The notes below the pieces were generated by a model. It ran no database searches. It saw only the letters and a list, made by a program, of their open reading frames with translations, and had not been told where the DNA came from. A program made the translations under genes and the position numbers. A stretch of 12,750 nucleotides of DNA from an uncultured Propionibacterium sp. (GTDB taxonomy: Bacteria > Actinomycetota > Actinomycetes > Propionibacteriales > Propionibacteriaceae). The DNA lies in NCBI GenBank assembly GCA_938036835.1, contig CALHWB010000003.1, positions 1-12,750 on the forward strand, written 5' to 3'. Positions within the stretch are counted from its first letter, which is position 1, and each line of letters begins with the position of its first letter. Of this stretch, positions 7,130-12,750 are shown piece after piece.

Positions 7130-8101
7130 ATGGCAATGACCCTCGACCAGGCCCACTGGTTCGCCGACTCCTTCGCCAGTGTCGTGCGCAATGTCGAGCG
7201 CGCGATCATGGGCAAGACCGAGGCCGTGCGGCTGGCGGTGACCTGCCTGATCGCCGAGGGCCATCTGTTGCTGGAGGACTATCCGGGCACCGGCAAGACC
7301 ACCTTGGCTAAGGCGCTCGCCCAGAGTGTGCAGGGCCAGTCCAGCCGGATCCAGTTCACTCCGGATCTGCTGCCCTCCGACGTCACCGGCTCGTTCGTCT
7401 ACGACCAGAAGAGCGGCGATTTCGTCTTCCACTCCGGGCCGGTGCACGCCAACATCGTGCTGGCCGACGAGATCAACCGGGCCTCGCCTAAAACCCAATC
7501 CGCGCTGCTGGAGGTCATGGAGGAAAGCCGGGTCACCGTCGAAACCTCGGTCTTCCCGGTCGGGCCGCCGTTCATGGTGATCGCCACCCAGAACCCGATC
7601 GAGCAGGCCGGCACCTATCGGCTGCCGGAGGCCCAGCTGGACCGGTTCATGATGAAGACCACCTTGGGCTATCCCGATCGTGAGGCCACCTTGCGCATCC
7701 TGTCCACCGGTGGCACCCGGCCGCGGTCGGCCGCCCTGGCGGCGGTCATCACCACCCAGGGCGTCAACGAGATGAGTCAGCTCGCCAGTTCGGTGCATAT
7801 CGAGCCGGCGGTGTTCGACTATGTCGCCCGCGTCGTCGAGGCCACCCGCACCACCGATGATGTCCGGCTGGGGGCCTCGGTGCGTGGCGGGCTGGCGCTC
7901 ACCCGGGCCGCCAGGGTGTGGGCGGCCTCCCAGGGACGCCATTTCGTGGTGCCCGATGACATCAAGATGCTGGCGGTGCCCTGCCTGGCCCACCGCATCG
8001 TCCTCGACCCGGAGTCGGAGTTCAACGGGGTGACCGGTGAGCAGGTGATGGCCCGGGTCATCGGTTCGGTCCAGCCGCCCACCGAGCGGGCTGCCGGTTG
8101 A
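7130..8101 (+). CDS. MoxR-family AAA+ ATPase
   Basis: A 323-aa protein of usual MoxR length. Visible motifs are the Walker A loop PGTGKTT (52-58, Lys56), Walker B VLADEIN (110-116), sensor-1 ATQNPIE (152-158, Asn155), the arginine-containing stretch LDRF (170-173), and the sensor-2-like GASVRGGLAL (248-257, Arg252). MoxR ATPases act in the cytoplasm as chaperone-like remodelers and are usually encoded next to DUF58/VWA proteins whose assembly they assist; here the next gene is DUF58. All catalytic residues are present, so it should be active. The stop (8099-8101) lies next to the DUF58 start, which suggests translational coupling. The neighbouring membrane and surface proteins suggest it services an envelope complex; its actual client is unknown. 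Confidence 0.95.
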   Translation: MAMTLDQAHWFADSFASVVRNVERAIMGKTEAVRLAVTCLIAEGHLLLEDYPGTGKTTLAKALAQSVQGQSSRIQFTPDLLPSDVTGSFVYDQKSGDFVFHSGPVHANIVLADEINRASPKTQSALLEVMEESRVTVETSVFPVGPPFMVIATQNPIEQAGTYRLPEAQLDRFMMKTTLGYPDREATLRILSTGGTRPRSAALAAVITTQGVNEMSQLASSVHIEPAVFDYVARVVEATRTTDDVRLGASVRGGLALTRAARVWAASQGRHFVVPDDIKMLAVPCLAHRIVLDPESEFNGVTGEQVMARVIGSVQPPTERAAG

Positions 8102-8103
8102 CC

Positions 8104-9381
8104 ATGACGACCACGACCGCACCGCCCGAGGACCGGGCGGAGTTCGAGGACCCGGCGGAGCGTTGGGCGGTGCCGGCGATCGTCGAGGCGCCCGGCGCCG
8201 CCCGCTGGGTTCGGCTGGGCGAGCAGGTTTCGCAGTTTCTCGGGATGCGCACCGCCGGCTGGCTGCTGCTTGGCGTGGCGCTCGTCCTGGGGGTTGCGGG
8301 GGCGTTGCTGCGCTGGCAGGAGCTGCGGCTGTTTGCCTTGGCAAGCGGGCTGATCCTGGTGATTGCCCTGGCCTGTACCATCGGACGCGCTCATTTCCGG
8401 GTGGAGCTGAGCGTCCCGGAACGGCGGGTCGTGGTGGGTCAGCCCGCCGCGGGTCATTTCGTGGTGATCAACACCGCTCGCCGCCGGTGTCTGCCCGCCC
8501 GGCTCGACCTGCCCATCGGCGCCGAGATCGCGTCCTTTCAGGTTCCTAGCCTGGCCGCGGCCCAGCAGTGGGTGGCGGAGTTCACGATTCCCACCGAGCG
8601 GCGCGGTGTCTTGCCGACTGGGCCGGCCCGTTCGGTGCAGGGCGATCCCTTCGGCCTGGCCGGTCGCGAATCCAACTGGACCGATCGGATCGAGGTTTTC
8701 GTGCATCCCCGAACGGTGTCGCTGACCGGCCGGCAGACCGGGTTCATCCATGACCTGGAAGGTCACACCAGCGCCCGGCACTCCAACAGCGATATCAATT
8801 TCCAGTCCCTGCGCGAATACACCCCCGGCGACGATCGACGGCAGGTGCATTGGCGCAGCACGGCCCGGATGCGCAAGCTGATGGTTCGCCAGTTCGAGGA
8901 GACCCTACAGTCGCGGGTGGCGCTCGGCATCGACCTGGCCCTGACCTCCTATCTGGGCGAGGATGACTTCGAGACCGCGATCAGCGTCGTCGGTTCGCTG
9001 GCATTGCGTTCGGTGCGGGATCAAAACCCGCTGTCGGTGTTCACCAACAGGCAGTCGCTGCCCGCGGTGAGCGGCCCACGGGTGCTGGATGAACTGTCCC
9101 GGCTGGAACGCCGGGGCCGCACCGAGCTGCAGGAGCTGGCGAACACCGTCGTACATCAGGCTCCGCAGGCCTCGGTGGTGATGCTGGCGACCGGGGCGGG
9201 CAATTCCCTGGACCGGCTGCGCCGGGCCTGTGCCACCTTCGATCTGGACACCCGGGTGGTCGGCATCGTGGTCGATCCGGGGGCGGGCGTCATGGTGCGC
9301 AATGTCGCCAATGTCTCATTGGTCAGGTTGGCGCAGCTTTCCGAACTGGAACGCGCGATGCGGCGGGCGATGCCATCATGA
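8104..9381 (+). CDS. DUF58 membrane protein (VWA-like partner of MoxR)
   Basis: A 425-aa protein from ATG 8104. An in-frame TTG at 8098 overlapping the MoxR stop is an alternative start two codons longer; neither has a clear Shine-Dalgarno sequence, so coupling from the MoxR gene is likely. A Thr/Pro/acidic cytoplasmic start precedes two membrane segments (about 51-69 and 75-93). A beta-rich stretch follows, with the GPARSVQGDPFGL motif (173-185), and then the DUF58 signature REYTPGDDRRQVHW (237-250) followed by the basic RSTARMRK. The downstream Rossmann-like region starts at RVALGIDLALTS (271-282), where VWA-like domains usually carry an Asp-x-Ser-x-Ser metal site; here only Asp277 is in place. 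DUF58 proteins are typically paired with MoxR and a transglutaminase-fold protein, as here. The biochemical function of the family is not established. Its stop overlaps the next start by ATGA. Confidence 0.93.
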   Translation: MTTTTAPPEDRAEFEDPAERWAVPAIVEAPGAARWVRLGEQVSQFLGMRTAGWLLLGVALVLGVAGALLRWQELRLFALASGLILVIALACTIGRAHFRVELSVPERRVVVGQPAAGHFVVINTARRRCLPARLDLPIGAEIASFQVPSLAAAQQWVAEFTIPTERRGVLPTGPARSVQGDPFGLAGRESNWTDRIEVFVHPRTVSLTGRQTGFIHDLEGHTSARHSNSDINFQSLREYTPGDDRRQVHWRSTARMRKLMVRQFEETLQSRVALGIDLALTSYLGEDDFETAISVVGSLALRSVRDQNPLSVFTNRQSLPAVSGPRVLDELSRLERRGRTELQELANTVVHQAPQASVVMLATGAGNSLDRLRRACATFDLDTRVVGIVVDPGAGVMVRNVANVSLVRLAQLSELERAMRRAMPS

Positions 9382-11627
9382 CCGGTCGTCTCCTACGGCT
9401 GCCGTTGGCCACGGACAGCGCCGCCCTGCTGGGGCTGGGCGCCGCGCTCGGGGTGGCCTTTTGGCCTACCTACGGGGAGCCGTGGCTGTGGCTGGCGGTC
9501 GGTGGCGGTACCGCCTTGGGGATCGGCCTGGGGTTGCTGAGCGCTTGGCGTCGCTGGCGTCCGACGGCCACCATGCTGGTCACCGGCCTGGCCTGGTTTG
9601 TGTTCGGTGGCCTGCTGGCCATGCCCGAGGCGAACACCGGCTATGTGATACCCAGCCCGCGTACTCTCCTGGGGCTGGCCACCGGGCCGGTCACCGCCTG
9701 GCGGGATATGCTCACCATCGCACCGCCGCTGGGCACCACCTCGAATCTGATGACCGTGCCGGCGCTGTTGGCCTTGCTGACCGGGCTGTTGGGTATCACC
9801 CTGGCCCGCCGGTCCGCCCGCCCCACCCTCGCCTGGCTGCCGGGTTCGGTGGCGATTCTGGTGGCTTTTGCGCTCGGTGCCGCCGAAACCTTGCGGCCGG
9901 CGGCGGTGGCTTTGGGGGTGCTTGGGCTGGTTCTGGCCTGGACGACGATGCAGCGCTCCCGGGCGCGTACCTCGCTGGCCCGCACCGCGTCGAGCCGCCG
10001 GCTGCCCACCGCGCTGGCCGGTGTCCTGGTGTTCGCGGTGGTGGCCGGGGTGAGCGTGGCCGTGTCCGGTTTCGTGGCGCCGCGCGAGCCGCGTCTGGTG
10101 CTGCGGGATCTGGTGACGCGGCCCTTGGATGTGCGGGCCTATCCCTCGCCGCTGCAGGGGTTCCGGGCCAATATCAGCGAGCACGAGGACGATGTGCTGT
10201 TCAGCGTCCAGGGCGCTCCCGGCGGCGGTGTCCTGCGGGTGGCCACGCTGGATGCCTATGACGGCTTGACCTATAACGTGAGCAATTCCGCTACCGGCGG
10301 TGGGTCGGACTATGTGCGGGTGGGCGCCCGGATCGAGACCGCCGCACCGGGGGACGGCTACCGGGTCCGCGTCCGGGTAGGTGGCTATTCCGGTGTCTGG
10401 CTGCCCAGCCTGGGAGCCACCCGCGATGTCGCTTTCGAAGGTGATCGAGCCCTCGAATTGGGCGATTCGTGGTATCACAACGTCGCTAGCGGCACCAGCC
10501 TGGTGGCGGCCGGTCTCCGGGCGGGCGATTCCTATGTGGTCGATGCGGTGTATGCCGGCCGTCCCCCCGACGCCCAGATCCGTAGCGCCTCGGTTGGCGA
10601 TGTCGAGTTGCCGGAGACAGCCGATCTGCCCGAGCGGTTGCAGGAATTGGCCCGCACCTGGACTTCCGGGGCGTTGGGTGCCGGCGACGCCTTGTTGGCG
10701 TTGGAGTCGCGGCTGTCGACCACCGGTTGGTTCAGCCATGGGGTCGATCCCGGACTGACCCCGTCGCTGCCTGGGCACTCCTACAGCCGGATGTCGGCGT
10801 TGCTGGCCGACGAGGAGCAGATGGTCGGCGATGGCGAGCAGTATGCCGTGGTGATGGCCCTGATGGCCCGGTCCCTGGGGATGCCGGCCCGGGTGGTCTA
10901 TGGCTATCGGGCTCCGGCGGGCGGCTCCGGCGATGTGCGCGGCGCCGATGTGGGCGCCTGGACGGAGGTCTATCTGCGCGATCTCGGCTGGGTGCTGTTC
11001 GATCCGACGCCGGACCCGGATCGGATCCTCAAGGAACTGCGGGATCAGCGTGCCCCCCAGACTCGTCCGCATGTGGAGAACCCACCGCCGCCCCCGCAGC
11101 GTCCCGAGGTGCCGCCGCCCGATCAGCAGATGCCGGTCGATCCTTCGAAGGCTCCCGAACTGCCGCCGCGGATCGATATCGCCCAGGTGTTGCGCGTCAC
11201 CGCGGTGTTCGGTCTTCCGATGCTGGTGGTTTTCGGGCCGCTGATCTTGATCCTGGGGCTGAAGGCTCGTCGCCGGCGGCAGCGCATGCATGCCGAGCTG
11301 GTGGCCACCCGGGTGGCCGGCGGTTGGGCGGAGCTGCTGGACGCGGCCCGCGATCTCGGCGCCGATGTCTCGCCGGCCGCCACCCGCACCGAGCAGGCCA
11401 GCGCTCTGGCACTGTCGTATCCCCGGCTTGAGGAGCGAGTGGATTCGAATCGGCTGGCCAGACAGGCAGACGCGGCCAGTTTCGCCCCGGAGCCGGTGAA
11501 CGCCGAGCAGGCAAACCGCTATTGGCGTGGGATCGATCTGGCGGTGAGCGGGCTGCGCGCCTCGGTCTCGCGCCGCCAGGCGTGGTTCAGCCGGCTGTCC
11601 ACCCGATCCTTCCACCGGGTTGGTTGA
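9378..11627 (+). CDS. Polytopic transglutaminase-like (TgpA-type) membrane protein, probably catalytically inactive
   Basis: A 749-aa protein whose ATG overlaps the DUF58 stop (ATGA), so the two are coupled. There are about seven N-terminal membrane segments (about 13-30, 35-54, 64-82, 125-143, 151-168, 172-189, 210-232), an extracytoplasmic region to about 560, a Pro-rich linker (about 565-598), one more membrane segment (about 606-632), and a basic cytoplasmic tail resembling the DUF4129-like end of TgpA proteins. The transglutaminase core is recognisable around GEQYAVVMALMARSLGMPAR (486-505), GAWTEVYL (526-533) and GWVLFDPTP (537-545). By eye, active relatives have Cys at position 486 (here Gly) and His at 526 (here Gly); only Asp542 of the triad remains. 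That points to a binding or structural role, not crosslinking or peptidase activity. Family and topology are well supported; loss of activity rests on a manual alignment. Confidence 0.92.
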   Translation: MTGRLLRLPLATDSAALLGLGAALGVAFWPTYGEPWLWLAVGGGTALGIGLGLLSAWRRWRPTATMLVTGLAWFVFGGLLAMPEANTGYVIPSPRTLLGLATGPVTAWRDMLTIAPPLGTTSNLMTVPALLALLTGLLGITLARRSARPTLAWLPGSVAILVAFALGAAETLRPAAVALGVLGLVLAWTTMQRSRARTSLARTASSRRLPTALAGVLVFAVVAGVSVAVSGFVAPREPRLVLRDLVTRPLDVRAYPSPLQGFRANISEHEDDVLFSVQGAPGGGVLRVATLDAYDGLTYNVSNSATGGGSDYVRVGARIETAAPGDGYRVRVRVGGYSGVWLPSLGATRDVAFEGDRALELGDSWYHNVASGTSLVAAGLRAGDSYVVDAVYAGRPPDAQIRSASVGDVELPETADLPERLQELARTWTSGALGAGDALLALESRLSTTGWFSHGVDPGLTPSLPGHSYSRMSALLADEEQMVGDGEQYAVVMALMARSLGMPARVVYGYRAPAGGSGDVRGADVGAWTEVYLRDLGWVLFDPTPDPDRILKELRDQRAPQTRPHVENPPPPPQRPEVPPPDQQMPVDPSKAPELPPRIDIAQVLRVTAVFGLPMLVVFGPLILILGLKARRRRQRMHAELVATRVAGGWAELLDAARDLGADVSPAATRTEQASALALSYPRLEERVDSNRLARQADAASFAPEPVNAEQANRYWRGIDLAVSGLRASVSRRQAWFSRLSTRSFHRVG

Positions 11628-11641
11628 CGGCCGGGTTAACC
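11622..11641 (+). other. Hairpin overlapping the transglutaminase-like stop codon
   Basis: GGTTGAC (11622-11628) pairs with GTTAACC (11635-11641) through 7 pairs including one G-U, with a GGCCGG loop. GGTTAACC at 11634-11641 is itself a perfect palindrome. No T-run follows, so it is at best a weak terminator, attenuator or processing site between this gene and the RDD gene. Confidence 0.3.
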
Positions 11642-11677
11642 ACTTGGTCAAGTAGTCTTCGACTTATCCGTGCAACA

Positions 11678-11684
11678 GGGGAGG
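11678..11684 (+). promoter_or_regulatory. Ribosome binding site of the RDD gene
   Basis: GGGGAGG lies 8 bases before ATG 11693, a strong and well-spaced site that fixes the start. The 65-base gap before this gene is long enough for its own promoter, but I find no convincing -35/-10 pair; TTGGTC at 11644 and TTATCC at 11664 are only 14 bases apart. Confidence 0.75.
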
Positions 11685-11692
11685 CGCGAGCA

Positions 11693-12750
11693 ATGAACCA
11701 GTCTTCTGGTGTGGTCGTGGCGCCGATCGGGCGTCGGTTTGGTGCCGCATTCATCGACCGACTCGTCCCGGGGTTGATCGTCGGCCTGTGGAGTTGGCTG
11801 TTGACCGGTAAACAGGTTGCCGGCTGGCTGATCTACTCGGTGGGGTTCAGCGTTTTGTTGTTCGGCTGGGTGCTGGTGCAGTGGTGGTTGTATGCGACCC
11901 GCAAGGCGGGCCTGGGATTCCGGGTTTTCCATCTTGAACTGGTCGGTCTCAACGATGGCAAGGCCATCGGCTGGGGGCGGATGTGTCTGCGCAGCCTGAT
12001 CCTGTACGCCTTGTGGTTCACCCTGGTGGGTGGGGTCGCGTTGGCTATCTTCTTGGTCGTCCAGGAACGCCGGATGGGATGGCACGATCTGGCGGTCAAG
12101 TCGCTGGCGATCGCCCGCATTCCCAAGCCCGCTCCCGCGATGCCCACTACGCAGGCCACCGGGCGGCGCAGCAGTTCTACGGTGGGACTACCCGCCCATC
12201 TGATGGGGGCCAATGGCTATGCCGGGCCCGGCGAAATCCCCACCGGGCCGATGGAGCAGCCCGCCCAGCCGGGCCGGTATGGCGACTACGCGCCGCAGGA
12301 GATGGCCCGCTATGCTCCGCCTGGTCAGTCGATCGATAGCCGGTTCGCGCCCGCCGAGCCGGCGGGCCCCGCACGTTCGGCCGTTCCCGGGTCGGCCTCC
12401 TATCCGGACGCGCCGTCGTCCTGGGCGGGGCCACAGCCGCCGGGTGCGCCCTATGGGGCGCCCCAGCAGCCGAGTGCGCCAGCCGGCCAGGACGGCTATG
12501 GCTACGCGGGTGCGGGCCAGGCCGGTTACGCTCATGCTCGGGGAACCGGGTCTGTCTACGGCACCCAGACCGCCTATGGTGCCCAGTCGCCGCCGGCATC
12601 CCAGGGGGCGCCGGCAGGGCAGGGCTACGATGCCGGTCCGGCTGTGCCGCCGGCGGGCGGCTACTCCCCGCCGGGGGTTTCGGGCGCTCCGGCCCGCTAC
12701 GGCATGCCGGGTGCCGGCTCGGGCGTGCCGGCGGGGGCGGCCGGCTACCC
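11693..12750 (+). CDS. RDD-family membrane protein with long Gly/Pro/Ala/Tyr-rich tail (3'-truncated)
   Basis: Open from ATG 11693 to the window edge with no stop (352 complete codons plus two bases). Residues 1-135 form an RDD domain: GRRFGAAFIDR near the start (Arg15, Asp22), hydrophobic segments at about 26-38, 43-66 and 105-122, and the closing MGWHDLAVKS with Asp132. The two Asp and one Arg give the family its name. RDD proteins are small integral membrane proteins of mostly unknown function, some linked to transport. From about 140 onward the protein is a low-complexity cytoplasmic tail rich in Gly, Pro, Ala, Gln and Tyr (motifs such as GYGYAG and GAPYGAP) of more than 200 residues, probably disordered. 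In actinobacteria such tails often lead into a C-terminal FHA domain, which would lie beyond the window. The tail closely resembles in composition the linker of the FHA gene at positions 2-793. Confidence 0.88.
   Translation, partial: MNQSSGVVVAPIGRRFGAAFIDRLVPGLIVGLWSWLLTGKQVAGWLIYSVGFSVLLFGWVLVQWWLYATRKAGLGFRVFHLELVGLNDGKAIGWGRMCLRSLILYALWFTLVGGVALAIFLVVQERRMGWHDLAVKSLAIARIPKPAPAMPTTQATGRRSSSTVGLPAHLMGANGYAGPGEIPTGPMEQPAQPGRYGDYAPQEMARYAPPGQSIDSRFAPAEPAGPARSAVPGSASYPDAPSSWAGPQPPGAPYGAPQQPSAPAGQDGYGYAGAGQAGYAHARGTGSVYGTQTAYGAQSPPASQGAPAGQGYDAGPAVPPAGGYSPPGVSGAPARYGMPGAGSGVPAGAAGY

Noticed and set aside
7094..8344. 416-aa antisense open frame opposite the MoxR gene
   Set aside because: The MoxR frame on the + strand has all AAA+ motifs; the antisense product is low-complexity.
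9230..10261. 343-aa + strand frame straddling the DUF58/transglutaminase junction
   Set aside because: It is out of frame with two well-supported overlapping genes, and its Gly/Ala/Arg-rich product shows no domain. It is not a frameshift remnant because both real genes are intact.
9393..11651. 752-aa antisense open frame opposite the transglutaminase-like gene
   Set aside because: Composition is dominated by Gly, Arg, Gln and His with no motif. The + strand frame has membrane segments and a transglutaminase core.

Overview
The window is high-GC DNA (by eye well over 60% G+C, with G/C-rich third codon positions) whose genes all lie on the + strand. Its gene content is typical of Actinomycetota. 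No rRNA, marker gene or transposase fixes the genus; a propionibacterial- or actinomycete-type actinobacterium is a guess. I see no mobile element, CRISPR array, tRNA or antiviral system. This looks like a vertically inherited cell-envelope cluster.

Layout: (1) positions 1-793 hold the 3' end of a gene encoding a Gly/Pro-rich linker, a small zinc-ribbon-like Cys/His motif and a phosphothreonine-binding FHA domain. (2) A 170-base gap (794-963) holds a convincing intrinsic terminator and then a leader region with a long inverted repeat. (3) 964-7101 encodes a giant (about 2045 aa) membrane-anchored extracytoplasmic protein: one N-terminal membrane segment, a propeller-like domain, about 11 tandem cadherin/Ig-like repeats of about 100 residues, three fibronectin type III (Fn3) domains and an uncharacterised C-terminal region. 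(4) 7130-8101 encodes a MoxR-type AAA+ ATPase. (5) 8104-9381 encodes a DUF58 membrane protein. (6) 9378-11627 encodes a polytopic transglutaminase-fold protein. (7) After a 65-base gap, 11693 to the window end encodes an RDD-family membrane protein with a very long Gly/Pro/Ala/Tyr tail, cut by the window edge.

The central run (Fn3 protein, MoxR ATPase, DUF58, transglutaminase-like) is the order known from actinobacteria and best studied in bifidobacteria as the PFNA cluster, where a Ser/Thr kinase (Pkb2) lies nearby. A B. longum FN3 fragment has been reported to bind TNF-alpha. The kinase and phosphatase are not in this window, but the FHA domain suggests phospho-signalling. A reasonable model is that MoxR remodels a complex of DUF58 and the transglutaminase-fold protein at the membrane, which handles or senses the surface-exposed Fn3 protein, while RDD/FHA proteins tie it to Thr phosphorylation. 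This model is inference.

The main points for a second look are: the transglutaminase domain appears to have lost its catalytic Cys and His; the DUF58 VWA-like region lacks a canonical metal site; the giant protein has exactly eight cysteines in four close pairs; and the two truncated genes at the window ends fit together in frame, so they are either paralogues or two halves of one RDD-linker-FHA gene.
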